Shown here in pieces: positions 45,666-53,946 of a stretch of 64,000 nt of DNA. Where the stretch lies: positions 124,001 to 188,000 of the forward strand of contig NZ_AUDQ01000001.1 in the NCBI RefSeq assembly GCF_000425545.1. Reading direction: 5' to 3'. The translations under genes were made by a program, and so were the position numbers. The notes under the pieces are model-generated. The model ran no database searches. It saw nothing but the letters and a program-made list of their open reading frames with translations, and was not told the origin of the DNA. The first letter of the stretch is position 1, and each line of letters begins with the position of its first letter. This DNA comes from Sporosarcina ureae DSM 2281. GTDB taxonomy: Bacteria > Bacillota > Bacilli > Bacillales_A > Planococcaceae.

Positions 45666-47702
45666 TTAATTTGAAGCTAATTTAGGTGTATTGTTTTTCT
45701 TATTACCCATCCACTGGAAAGCCAACAAGATGATGAATAATACTAAACCGACGATATCCGTCATGGTTTCTGGATAGATCAACAACATACCTGTGCCTAT
45801 CGTAATAATTCGCATAATCCAGTTCAATTTACTATACCAGAAGCCAATTATGCCTGCACCGATGGCAACCATACCGACAATGGCGGTCAACGTCACCCAT
45901 ACAATCTCCGTTACACTCGAGTCGAGCATTAGCATCGCCGGATTAAAGACGAACATATACGGAATGATGAAGGCGGCAATCGCCAGTTTTGCAGAAGTGA
46001 CACCCGTCTTGATCGGATCTCCACCCGAAATACCAGAAGCTGCAAAGGCAGCCAATGCGACTGGCGGTGTGATATCGGCAATGATACCAAAGTAAAATAC
46101 GAATAAGTGTGCAGATACTGCTACTACAATCGGCACAGCTGCACCTGCAGGCTCACCCAGCATCAATAATGTAATGATGGCGGGCGCTGCGATTGTAGAC
46201 GTAATAACATAGTTTGCTGTCGTTGGAGAACCCATGCCTAAAATGATAGCCGCGAACATTGTGAAAATCAATGTAAGCAAGACGTTACCGCCAGCAGCTG
46301 AAATCAAGCCGGTTGCCAAGCTAAGCCCGAGACCTGTCTTGACAACAACCCCCACAATAATACCAGCACAAGCAGTCGCAGCTGCTACAGCCAATGCTGT
46401 ACGAGCACCGTCTACTAACGCGTCAATCATATCTTTCAATCCAATTCTTGTTTCTTTGCTGATTGCACTCACAGCGATAGTCAGTACGATACCGAGTAAT
46501 GCTGCTTTCATTGTTGGGATCCCTATTAACAAGAAGACGATAATACCTAAAATAGGTAGTAATAAATATATCTTTTTTAGTGTTTCTTTACGGTTCGGAA
46601 TCTGTGATGCGTCCATTCCTTTCAAACCAACACGCTTTGCTTCGAAATGTGTCATAATCCAAATTCCAGTGAAATACAGCAACGCAGGGATAGCTGCCGC
46701 TTTGGCAATTTCCCAATACGTCACACCGCCGATGAATTCAACCATCAGGAATGCGGCGGCTCCCATAATCGGTGGCATAATCTGCCCACCTGTAGATGCT
46801 GCTGCCTCTACGCCACCTGCAAATTCTTTACGATAACCTAGCTTCTTCATCATTGGAATCGTGTATGAACCGGATCCAACAACGTTTGCTACGGAACTAC
46901 CTGAAATGGTACCTTGCAACGCACTTGAGAATATTGCGACTTTTGCAGGCCCACCAGTCAAACGACCTGCTAATACGACTGCTAAATCATTGAAGTAGTT
47001 ACCCACACCAGTCTTTACTAGAAACGCTCCGAACAACAGGAACACGAAGATGAAGGTGGCGGATACACTAATCGGTGTACCGAGGATCCCATCCGTTGTA
47101 AAGAACATTAATTGAACGAGATTGTCCACGCTTTGTCCCCTATGCGCAAGGAACCCTGGGAAATAAGGTCCGAAGAATGCATATGCCAGAAACACGACGG
47201 AGATGATCGTGATCGGTAATCCTACCGCACGTCTCGCTGCTTCTAGTGTTAGTAGAACCGCTAAAATACCAATAATTAAATCGAGATCGGATACTCGCCC
47301 TACACGAAATACTAGCTCATCGATAAATAGCGGCCAGTATAAACCAACGGCTATAGCCAATAAAGAAAGAATAATATCGTAGAATGGTACTTTGTCACGG
47401 CGGACACCGATCTTTTTTCTAGCAGGGAACAAGAGAAAAATAAGAGATAAAGCAAACCCTAAGTGAATAGATCGCTGGATTTGAGCTGTAAATGGTTTAC
47501 CGATCGCCGTATACAACTGGAAAATCGAGAATGCCAACAAGCCGAAAAATACAATCTTACCTAATAAGCCTTTCAAATTTCTCGTATTGGATTCCGGGTC
47601 GTATTTTTGAAGAATTTCGAGTTGCTCTTGTTCAGAAAGCGTACTCATTTCTTCATCGGAGATGGTGGGAATATCTTTCTCCCGGTCTTTATTATTTTCC
47701 AT
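45666..47702 (-). CDS. TRAP transporter fused permease (TAXI type, DctQM fusion)
   Basis: 678 aa with many hydrophobic segments: an N-terminal four-helix small-permease part (about 45-180) joined to a large DctM-like permease (about 190-640). Conserved features include SGSSVANVVGSGSYTIPMMKKLGY and MGSPTTANYVITSTIAAPA. Works with the TAXI-type binding protein at 48362; uses an ion gradient to import organic acids. Overlaps the DUF1850 gene by 11 bases. Confidence 0.93.
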   Translation of the reverse strand: MENNKDREKDIPTISDEEMSTLSEQEQLEILQKYDPESNTRNLKGLLGKIVFFGLLAFSIFQLYTAIGKPFTAQIQRSIHLGFALSLIFLLFPARKKIGVRRDKVPFYDIILSLLAIAVGLYWPLFIDELVFRVGRVSDLDLIIGILAVLLTLEAARRAVGLPITIISVVFLAYAFFGPYFPGFLAHRGQSVDNLVQLMFFTTDGILGTPISVSATFIFVFLLFGAFLVKTGVGNYFNDLAVVLAGRLTGGPAKVAIFSSALQGTISGSSVANVVGSGSYTIPMMKKLGYRKEFAGGVEAAASTGGQIMPPIMGAAAFLMVEFIGGVTYWEIAKAAAIPALLYFTGIWIMTHFEAKRVGLKGMDASQIPNRKETLKKIYLLLPILGIIVFLLIGIPTMKAALLGIVLTIAVSAISKETRIGLKDMIDALVDGARTALAVAAATACAGIIVGVVVKTGLGLSLATGLISAAGGNVLLTLIFTMFAAIILGMGSPTTANYVITSTIAAPAIITLLMLGEPAGAAVPIVVAVSAHLFVFYFGIIADITPPVALAAFAASGISGGDPIKTGVTSAKLAIAAFIIPYMFVFNPAMLMLDSSVTEIVWVTLTAIVGMVAIGAGIIGFWYSKLNWIMRIITIGTGMLLIYPETMTDIVGLVLFIILLAFQWMGNKKNNTPKLASN

Positions 47703-48216
47703 TTAATCTGACTCCTTTTAACAACTTATAATTTGATACCTTCGCCACATGAAATTCATAAGAATGACCCTTTTGAAGAAATTCTTTTAGATGATAATCT
47801 TGTTGCTCATATCGCAAAGACAGATCTGCACTCACCCTACCAATATAGAGAACAAATGAATCTATCACGCGGTTTTCGAATGTAAGCGTATAAACACCAT
47901 CTTCTACTTGTAGTGCTTCGCCTTCTTCAGCATAACCTGGTAATCCGATGGCTACGTCTTCATACTGCATAAATTCGAAACGGAGCTTTCCATTGTCGGT
48001 AATGCGATATTGCTCTTTCACATTGGACAAATGGATCGAGTGAATATACTGAACTTGGAAATTTCGATTCTCGTGTAATGGAAGATAATACGCTTTTGGC
48101 TGTTCGCTCCGAACCTCTTCAAGTATGATCATTTGTCTGTATGGATAAAACCATATGATCAGCATTACAATTGCTATCAGAAACGTCAGCAGAAGAACTA
48201 TTCTTCGTAATTTCAT
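47692..48216 (-). CDS. DUF1850 domain protein associated with TAXI-TRAP
   Basis: 174 aa with one N-terminal membrane segment (about 5-25) and an extracytoplasmic DUF1850 domain containing the characteristic YIHSIHLSNVKEQY. DUF1850 genes commonly lie beside TAXI-TRAP systems; their function is not established. ATG 48216 behind AAAGGA; the frame's upstream ATG at 48255 lacks a ribosome site. Confidence 0.85.
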   Translation of the reverse strand: MKLRRIVLLLTFLIAIVMLIIWFYPYRQMIILEEVRSEQPKAYYLPLHENRNFQVQYIHSIHLSNVKEQYRITDNGKLRFEFMQYEDVAIGLPGYAEEGEALQVEDGVYTLTFENRVIDSFVLYIGRVSADLSLRYEQQDYHLKEFLQKGHSYEFHVAKVSNYKLLKGVRLNGK

Positions 48217-48298
48217 CCGCCTAATCCTTTCTGCTACATTACATGCAATAGACATAATAATGTATGAATTCTGCTAATAACTTTTAAACATTAAGAAT

Positions 48299-48329
48299 GG
48301 GACGGACAAAGCTTTCGCTTTACCGTCCC
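48299..48329 (-). terminator. Hairpin between the TAXI binding protein and DUF1850 genes
   Basis: GGGACGG..AAGC/GCTT..CCGTCCC strong stem with no long T run. Likely an mRNA-stabilising or partial-termination hairpin that would raise binding-protein levels over the permease. Confidence 0.6.
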
Positions 48330-48361
48330 TCGTGATCCTATCAGATAACTGACACAGTTTA

Positions 48362-49363
48362 TTAGTTCACTTCATCAAAGTACTTCTGTGCACCTGGGTG
48401 TACAGGAATACCAATTCCATTCAAACCATTTTCTGCTTTAATCAAAGCACCTTTGGCATGTTGGATTTTTGAAGCGTTTTCATAAATCGCCTTTGTGATC
48501 TGGTAACCAAGTTCTTCAGAAATATCGTTCTGCATAACAAGCATTGCACCTACTGATACTGCAGGCGTCTCTACTTCAGAACCATACGTTCCAGCAGGGA
48601 TCATTTCTTTAGCGTAGTATGGATATTTCTCGATTAATTCATCAGCCTTAGCGTCTTCTACTGGAATAATGAAAACTTCAGAAGTAGCGTTTAGACCTTC
48701 AACAGCACCTGTTGGAGTTCCAGCTGTAATGAATGCCGCATCGATTTGTCCAGCTTGTAGACTCTCTTGTGACTCACCGAAGTCCAAGTTTTGTGCTTTG
48801 ATATCACTTAAAGCTAAACCATGAATTTCAAGCAATTGCTCAGCGTTTGCAGCTGTTCCTGAACCTGGTGCTCCTATTGAAATACTTTTGCCTTTTAAGT
48901 CTTCAAACGTCTTAATGTTGCTTTTCTTCAACGTAACCAATTGAACTGTTTCAGGGTAAAGTGAACCAACCGCAGATACTCCGTCGATTACATCTCCGTC
49001 AAACATCATTTCGCCTTTAGAAGCGTAGTATGCGATGTCTGTTTGTACGAATGCAATGTTTGCATCACCATCTTTAAGCGCTGTCATGTTCGCAGCAGAT
49101 GCTTGAGATACTTCAGCAGTCGTCTTGATTCCTGTCTCTTGGGTAATGAATTCAGCAAATGATCCACCTAGTGGATAATAAGTTCCTTGTGTTCCCCCAG
49201 TAAGTAAGCTTAAGAATTTGTAGTCTTGCTCTGCCTTACCTTCTTCTTTGTTTCCGTCTGCGTCTTTGTTGCCATCAGCTTTTTCGTCGTTACCGCAAGC
49301 TGCGAGCACAAGAAGCGCGAGCATGGAAACTAACGCCAGTAGGCGAAGTGAGTTTTTCTTCAT
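48362..49363 (-). CDS. TAXI family TRAP transporter solute-binding lipoprotein
   Basis: 333 aa; lipobox VLAAC (Cys about 23), short charged linker (Asp/Lys/Glu rich, 25-45), then the TAXI fold with LLTGGTQGTYYPLGGSFAEF and FVQTDIAYYA. Captures an organic acid (glutamate or other dicarboxylate in known cases; unproven here) for the fused permease. First gene of the three-gene operon, under a cre-containing promoter. Confidence 0.94.
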   Translation of the reverse strand: MKKNSLRLLALVSMLALLVLAACGNDEKADGNKDADGNKEEGKAEQDYKFLSLLTGGTQGTYYPLGGSFAEFITQETGIKTTAEVSQASAANMTALKDGDANIAFVQTDIAYYASKGEMMFDGDVIDGVSAVGSLYPETVQLVTLKKSNIKTFEDLKGKSISIGAPGSGTAANAEQLLEIHGLALSDIKAQNLDFGESQESLQAGQIDAAFITAGTPTGAVEGLNATSEVFIIPVEDAKADELIEKYPYYAKEMIPAGTYGSEVETPAVSVGAMLVMQNDISEELGYQITKAIYENASKIQHAKGALIKAENGLNGIGIPVHPGAQKYFDEVN

Positions 49364-49405
49364 GTGACCATCTCCCCTTTACAATTTGTAGTCATAGACA
49401 TTACC

Positions 49406-49436
49406 ATTCTACCATGAAAGCGCTTTAACTTGTCAA
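49406..49436 (-). promoter_or_regulatory. Promoter of the TAXI-TRAP operon with overlapping cre site
   Basis: Minus strand: TTGACA (49431-49436), 19-base spacer, TAGAAT (49406-49411). The spacer contains a catabolite-responsive element, TTAAAGCGCTTTCAT (49414-49428), which fits the CcpA consensus at 14 of 15 positions on the plus strand. CcpA binding here would block polymerase. Confidence 0.7.
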
Positions 49437-49559
49437 TATAATAATATATATAATTTTTATGTACCATTCATGCTATTCATCCTTGTCAGTATAATGCTTT
49501 TACCACATGTCGGATACCCTGAATTAGTATCTTTCAGTCTTTTGGATTCATTTAGGTGA

Positions 49560-50120
49560 GAACAGTAAATTCATATAGTACCCGACGAACAAACGCGTTT
49601 GATAGAACGACTATGTGGCTGCGTGTCTTTATCACTTTTTGTTGGAGTCGTTGCTCGACTGGTTGTTGGGCACTGGTGCCACCGAGTGTCTGCTTTCTGG
49701 ACCCGCGCAGGCACGTGGGGGATTGCCTACAGCCATGAGCCAGCTGGCGGTGGTGCTGCCAGTTGTCTCATGGCCACGGCCTACCCCGCAGTTGTGCCTG
49801 CGCTACTGAGTGCTGTTTATTTTGGTTGTGGTTCTAATAGGAAGAAGATCTGCGACTTGGTGATACTGATTTTCTGCTTTTGAAAAAGATGAATATGAAC
49901 TGCCTTGCACACAATCCAACGAAGGCGACTGCTGTGATAGGCGTAGCAAGAAGACAGAGACAGGCGACTTTCCTGTCTGCGGCTCATTGCGAAAGCTTTC
50001 CACCAGCGTCGTAGCGGGGCCAATGAACTCTCCACTAACATTGGCGGCAAAACAGCAAACTTCTGACCATGCACAAATAGAAAAAGTACGTGCAAACGTC
50101 ACAATCCAACACCCCTTAAT
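49560..50120. other. Unexplained GC-rich structured region
   Basis: No gene is supported between the TAXI promoter and the pgpA-like terminator. The left third is clearly more GC-rich than its surroundings and contains consecutive foldbacks: AGTCG/CGACT and GGCAC/GTGCC, then a long imperfect hairpin (49705-49803). Further right AGACAGG/CCTGTCT (49958-49978) forms another. Open frames exist on both strands but lack ribosome sites and look non-protein-like. Confidence 0.5.
49705..49803. repeat. Long imperfect inverted repeat
   Basis: GCGCAGGCAC (49705-49714) pairs with GTGCCTGCGC (49794-49803); inside, GGGG, GCCTACAGCCATGAG and AGCTGGC pair with their near-complements at 49758-49788 (GCCAGTTG.CTCATGGC, GGCCTACCCC), leaving a short apical loop near 49750. 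About 99 nt in all. Confidence 0.75.
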
Positions 50121-50172
50121 TCGCACTACTAACAGAACCGTATTCAAACAAGCACTCAACAACTTCACTTTA

Positions 50173-50212
50173 AACAAAAAACTGCCGCTAGAAATAATGA
50201 TCTAGGGCAGTT
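50173..50212 (-). terminator. Terminator of the PgpA-like gene
   Basis: ACTGCC.CTAGA/TCTAG.GGCAGT stem with TTTTTTGTTT on the minus strand, 12 bases past the stop. Confidence 0.92.
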
Positions 50213-50223
50213 CGATTCCGATA

Positions 50224-50775
50224 TTAGCTCTTGCCATTCTGCACATCTTTAAACGTTAGGCCTGCTTCTTGCAGATCACGAGTTCTGTGCGCGATTCTTG
50301 ACGCTGCACACGCCGCCACACTTGCTACCAAATCATCTAAGAACGTGTGAATACCAATTCCTTTTTTGGTATCCAAATCGTTAATGATGCCCACTTTGTT
50401 CTTATCTAAGTGACCAAATGTAGTCACCGCGATTGAACCATACGTGTATACCGCACCCAACGCGATCGTTTCATCGACTCCGAATAGACCCTCGTCTGAT
50501 TCAACGATTTGTTGAAGTGGTTCCGATAACTGACCTCTTTCAGCCATTTCATCCAATTCAACCCCGACCAAAATGGCGTGCTGCAATTCACGTTTGCGAA
50601 GAACGCTTTCTACTGAGTCAACACACTGTTCCAGTGACAAACCTTTGTTATAGGGTACTTGCAGTTCATAAACAATTTTTGCGATATCTTGAATTGTAAC
50701 CCCACGACGGATCAGCGCGTCTTTTGTTGCTGCTGTCACGACGTCCGAATGAACAATATTTTTACCTTCATCCAT
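50224..50775 (-). CDS. Phosphatidylglycerophosphatase A family protein (YutG-like)
   Basis: 183 aa. The C-terminal two-thirds match the PgpA fold as found in Firmicute YutG-type proteins (GVDETIALGAVYTYGSIAVTTFG and HTFLDDLVASVAACAASRIAHR). Lacks obvious membrane helices, unlike E. coli PgpA. Probable phosphatidylglycerol-phosphate phosphatase, inferred from family. Divergent from yjcH. Confidence 0.82.
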   Translation of the reverse strand: MDEGKNIVHSDVVTAATKDALIRRGVTIQDIAKIVYELQVPYNKGLSLEQCVDSVESVLRKRELQHAILVGVELDEMAERGQLSEPLQQIVESDEGLFGVDETIALGAVYTYGSIAVTTFGHLDKNKVGIINDLDTKKGIGIHTFLDDLVASVAACAASRIAHRTRDLQEAGLTFKDVQNGKS

Positions 50776-50881
50776 ATTATTTCTCCTCTCTCTTCATACA
50801 TAATAGTTTTCACTAGCTTTACACTGTTATTTATCGGTATGATATTTACTAAGTGTACATTAATTATGGAGGTCCTACAAA

Positions 50882-51604
50882 ATGAATCCAGGAAAAATTG
50901 AAGAAATCCGTTTTTACAGCAATGAACTACAGGAAGAAATGGAACTGTTAATATATTTACCAACACGCTACTCCCCTTTGTACAAACACAATGTCATGCT
51001 TGTATCTGATGGCAAAGACTATTTTCAATACGGACGGATTGGCCGAATTGCCGATGAATTAATGGAAGAAGAAATCATAGAACCTGTCATCATTGTAGGT
51101 ATTCCATACAAAACGGTACAAGAACGCAGACGTATGTATCACCCAGAAGGCGATCGACACAAAGCGTATATCCGCTTTTTAGCACACGAGTTAATTCAGT
51201 ATATTGATGAAACCTACCCAACATACCAAATGGGCTCTTCAAGAATGCTAATGGGTGATTCATTGGCAGCATCCATCTCCTTATTGACCGCTTTAAAATA
51301 TCCAAATTGCTTCGGAAAAGTAGTGTTGCATTCACCATTCGTTAATGAGCAAGTACTTGAATCAGTGAAAGCCAATCAAAACCCAGCCAACCTTTCTATT
51401 TATCATGTGATCGGTGATAAAGAAACTTATGTACCCACAACCGCTGACGGCAGATTGGATTTTCTAACACCTAATCGTGAATTGCATAAAGTCATAAAAG
51501 AAAAAAGATTTCCTTACTATTATGAAGAGCTGGACGGAGATCATACATGGAAGTCATGGCAGCCTGATATTCGTCGCGCGCTGATCGAAATAAATAGCCT
51601 TTAG
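50882..51604 (+). CDS. yjcH: YjcH-like alpha/beta hydrolase (esterase family)
   Basis: 240 aa of the enterochelin-esterase-like class. Nucleophile Ser in MGDSLAAS (about residue 122), Asp/Glu region GDKETYVP, and C-terminal DGDHTWKSWQ providing the catalytic His. Substrate unknown. ATG 50882 follows GGAGG. Followed by yjcG and yjcF, the same trio as in B. subtilis though here the order is H-G-F on one strand. Confidence 0.9.
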   Translation: MNPGKIEEIRFYSNELQEEMELLIYLPTRYSPLYKHNVMLVSDGKDYFQYGRIGRIADELMEEEIIEPVIIVGIPYKTVQERRRMYHPEGDRHKAYIRFLAHELIQYIDETYPTYQMGSSRMLMGDSLAASISLLTALKYPNCFGKVVLHSPFVNEQVLESVKANQNPANLSIYHVIGDKETYVPTTADGRLDFLTPNRELHKVIKEKRFPYYYEELDGDHTWKSWQPDIRRALIEINSL

Positions 51605-51692
51605 TAATAGAAGGAGACACGTTGGACTATTTTCTGATATACTTAAAGAGATGTACCTAAAATTCAGTCAATTCACAAGGAGGCAATCTTAA

Positions 51693-52208
51693 ATGAAATA
51701 CGGTATTGTTGCATTCCCTTCAAAAAAACTTCAAGATTTAGCAAATGGCTATCGGAAGAGGTATGATCCCCATTATGCGCTGATCACACCTCATATGACG
51801 CTGAAAGATCCATTCGAAGCGAATGATAAGGAAATTGAAGAAGTAGCAAATGCGTTAAAAGAAATTACAATTAAAAACAGCCCTTTTGAGTTGAACGTTA
51901 CAAAAGTCGGCTCATTCGCGCCGACTACGAACACTATTTACTTTAAAGTTGTACCAAACGACGAAATTCTCGCGTTACACAAGGATTTAAATGTAAACTT
52001 CTATCATGATGAAAATAATTATGCTTTTGTTCCGCATGTTACAATTGCGCAAAACCTGACTTCTGGTGAACATGATGATGTCATTAACCAAATGAAAATG
52101 GTAGGTGTTGACCATTCGGAAGTCATCGATCGTATTCATTTACTTTATCAACTAGAAGACGGGTCGTGGACAGTGTACGAGACATTCCGTCTTGATCGTG
52201 AGTCTTGA
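51693..52208 (+). CDS. yjcG: YjcG, 2H phosphoesterase (2'-5' RNA ligase-like)
   Basis: 171 aa with two H-x-T motifs (PHMTLK about residue 34 and PHVTIA about 115), the signature of the 2H phosphoesterase superfamily, which acts on 2'-5' or cyclic phosphodiester bonds. Substrate unknown. ATG 51693 follows AAGGAGGC. Overlaps the beginning of yjcF. Confidence 0.92.
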   Translation: MKYGIVAFPSKKLQDLANGYRKRYDPHYALITPHMTLKDPFEANDKEIEEVANALKEITIKNSPFELNVTKVGSFAPTTNTIYFKVVPNDEILALHKDLNVNFYHDENNYAFVPHVTIAQNLTSGEHDDVINQMKMVGVDHSEVIDRIHLLYQLEDGSWTVYETFRLDRES

Positions 52209-52653
52209 TTTGCAGATCACTGTAAAAATCGTCTCAGATGAAATAGGACAGCAGGATGCATATACTGTCCGCAAGAAAGTATTTGTGGAAGAACAAGGCG
52301 TCCCGCTGATTCTTGAGTTGGACGAACACGATCAGGAGGCTATCCACTTCGTCGTCTATGATGAAGTGGATCAACCAATCGGCGCCGGCCGAATGAGGGG
52401 TCTAGTAAATGCACACGGTAAGATAGAGAGAATTTGTATTTTACCTGAACATCGCGGTAAACATCTTGGGTTTTTGATTATGAACACATTAGAAGAACAT
52501 GCTCTAAAAAACTCCATGAAGAAACTTGTTCTGAATGCACAGTCCTATGCTGTGCCCTTTTACGAAAAACTAGGCTATGTTGTAACATCCCCTGAGTTTA
52601 TGGATGCGGATATTCCTCATCGCGCCATGGAAAAAAGTTTGAAAAACGACTAA
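52198..52653 (+). CDS. yjcF: YjcF-like GNAT acetyltransferase
   Basis: About 151 aa. The N-terminal YTVRKKVFVEEQGVP opening and acetyl-CoA loop ILPEHRGKHLG are typical of YjcF/ElaA-type GNATs. The start is uncertain: GTG at 52198 or TTG at 52192, both inside yjcG, consistent with translational coupling. Substrate unknown. Confidence 0.88.
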   Translation: MSLDLQITVKIVSDEIGQQDAYTVRKKVFVEEQGVPLILELDEHDQEAIHFVVYDEVDQPIGAGRMRGLVNAHGKIERICILPEHRGKHLGFLIMNTLEEHALKNSMKKLVLNAQSYAVPFYEKLGYVVTSPEFMDADIPHRAMEKSLKND

Positions 52654-52659
52654 TTGCGC

Positions 52660-52702
52660 AAAAAATCCCCTTCGCCGCTTAAAAGTGGTGAAGGGGATTT
52701 TT
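52660..52702. terminator. Bidirectional terminator after yjcF
   Basis: AAAAATCCCCTTC.CC/GG.GAAGGGGATTTTT stem between the convergent yjcF and 52709-53017 genes. Confidence 0.92.
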
Positions 52703-52708
52703 ACTGTA

Positions 52709-53017
52709 TCAGACGTATTTGTTAATCGCTCGGCCCTTTCCTACTACATCTGCAATTTCAGGCGAGAATTGGGCTGGATTTGGAGCAATGAATCCTTTTT
52801 TCACTAAAGGTTGAGGTGCGCGCTTTTTTCGCTGCTCCATTTGTTCTTCACGACGTCTTGCTTCATCTGCTAGAACGTCTTCCCAATAGCTCGATTCCTC
52901 ATTTTTCAGACGCACAGGATTTACTCGTCCGATATAAGCAAAATTATGCCGTTCGTTATTCATACGTTCTGCATACTGCTGCGCTTGATAGTTTTGTATT
53001 GGTAGTATATAACCCAT
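52709..53017 (-). CDS. Hypothetical protein (102 aa)
   Basis: Starts MGYILPIQNYQAQQYAERM, followed by an Arg/Glu-rich helical stretch and a Pro-rich tail. ATG 53017 lies 6 bases after AGAGGTG; the ATG at 53038 precedes that site. It lies between yjcF and spoVIF; a sporulation link is only positional. Confidence 0.75.
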   Translation of the reverse strand: MGYILPIQNYQAQQYAERMNNERHNFAYIGRVNPVRLKNEESSYWEDVLADEARRREEQMEQRKKRAPQPLVKKGFIAPNPAQFSPEIADVVGKGRAINKYV

Positions 53018-53101
53018 AACGCACACCTCTCTCTCCACTATATCATCATTACTAGTTTATCCACTTAGCAAGCATCCTAAACATCTTTTAGTAAATTTAT
53101 T

Positions 53102-53356
53102 TTACTTACCGCCAAGCATTTGTGAAATATCGTTCAAATTCAATCCTTTACCACTTGTTATGATAGAGTTGACTAATTCATCTTCTACTGATTGCGGCAC
53201 GTCTTTGTTTGCTACTTGACTTACTTTTTTAATTATTTTTCTTACTTGTTTTTCGTCTTTGAAATCGGCGTATTGGATGGCATTCGCTAATGCAAAGACT
53301 TCTTCCATTGGCACACCCGTTTTAGATTCTATTTTTTTAAAGAATGAATCGTTCAT
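53102..53356 (-). CDS. spoVIF: Stage VI sporulation protein F
   Basis: 84 aa, matching SpoVIF (YjcC), including FFKKIESKTG near the N-terminus and the QVRKIIKKVSQVANK helix and C-terminal ISQMLGGK. SpoVIF is needed for coat assembly and spore resistance in B. subtilis. ATG 53356 after AAGGAGGAG. Lies 15 bases downstream of the YjcZ-like gene, so the two are probably cotranscribed late in sporulation. Confidence 0.9.
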   Translation of the reverse strand: MNDSFFKKIESKTGVPMEEVFALANAIQYADFKDEKQVRKIIKKVSQVANKDVPQSVEDELVNSIITSGKGLNLNDISQMLGGK

Positions 53357-53371
53357 ATTCAGTTCTCCTCC

Positions 53372-53512
53372 TTAGAAATAGCTTCTGCCTACGATGATCA
53401 ATAAAATAAACAGAACTACAATCAAGACGAATGAAGAACCGCCATATCTTTCACCGCATCCTCCGCCGTATCCGTAACCGCCGAAACCTTGAGATGGATA
53501 ACATCCGTACAT
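53372..53512 (-). CDS. YjcZ-family tiny sporulation membrane protein (46 aa)
   Basis: Gly/Tyr/Cys-rich head ([12 protein letters not shown]) followed by one membrane helix ([16 protein letters not shown]). This is the layout of YjcZ-type tiny proteins. ATG 53512 behind AAGGAGGGG. A SigK-like -10 sequence is upstream. Confidence 0.85.
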   Translation of the reverse strand: MYGCYPSQGFGGYGYGGGCGERYGGSSFVLIVVLFILLIIVGRSYF

Positions 53513-53538
53513 GAAAAACCCCTCCTTCCTATCTCCTC

Positions 53539-53547
53539 TACTATATG
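53539..53547 (-). promoter_or_regulatory. SigK-like -10 element of the yjcZ-like gene
   Basis: CATATAGTA fits the SigK -10 pattern CATANNNTA exactly and lies 27 bases upstream of the ATG. No AC dinucleotide at the ideal -35 position. Confidence 0.5.
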
Positions 53548-53583
53548 CAGAGAAGAATGAATTGGAGAGGGCGTTTGAGTAGT

Positions 53584-53946
53584 TTAGACATTTCCTTTTG
53601 AAGTAAAGAGCAATGCACCTATTAGTCCGAAAATGATTGCCGCACTGATTCCTGAACTTGTCACTTCAAACATTCCAGTTACCACACCGATCAGACCATG
53701 TTTCTCTGCTTCCGCCATTGCGCCGTGTGTCAACGCGTTACCGAACGACGTAATGGGAATCGTAGCGCCCGCACCAGCGAAATCAATAAATGGTTCATAC
53801 CAGCCAATGCCGTCCAGCACCGACCCTGCCACAACCAACGAAACTAATGTATGGGCAGGCGTTAATTTGGCGACATCCATTAGTAATTGTCCAATGACAC
53901 AAATCAAGCCACCTACTATAAACGCAGTGATGTATATAGATATCAT
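53584..53946 (-). CDS. spoVAE: Stage V sporulation protein AE (SpoVAEb type)
   Basis: 120-aa membrane protein with 3-4 helices; [24 protein letters not shown] and [24 protein letters not shown] are typical SpoVAEb blocks. Part of the inner-membrane channel that moves Ca-dipicolinate. Overlaps spoVAD by 4 bases (ATGA). Confidence 0.93.
   Translation of the reverse strand: MISIYITAFIVGGLICVIGQLLMDVAKLTPAHTLVSLVVAGSVLDGIGWYEPFIDFAGAGATIPITSFGNALTHGAMAEAEKHGLIGVVTGMFEVTSSGISAAIIFGLIGALLFTSKGNV

Noticed and set aside
49599..49883. 94-codon frame on the plus strand in the GC-rich block
   Set aside because: No ribosome site, Cys/Val/Ala-rich with no family resemblance, and it lies across a long inverted repeat; more likely a by-product of structured DNA.
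49803..50177. Minus-strand 124-codon frame (and the overlapping 92-codon frame at 49817-50095)
   Set aside because: Two competing frames over the same DNA, no Shine-Dalgarno, no recognisable domain; a transposase remnant was considered but no motif supports it.
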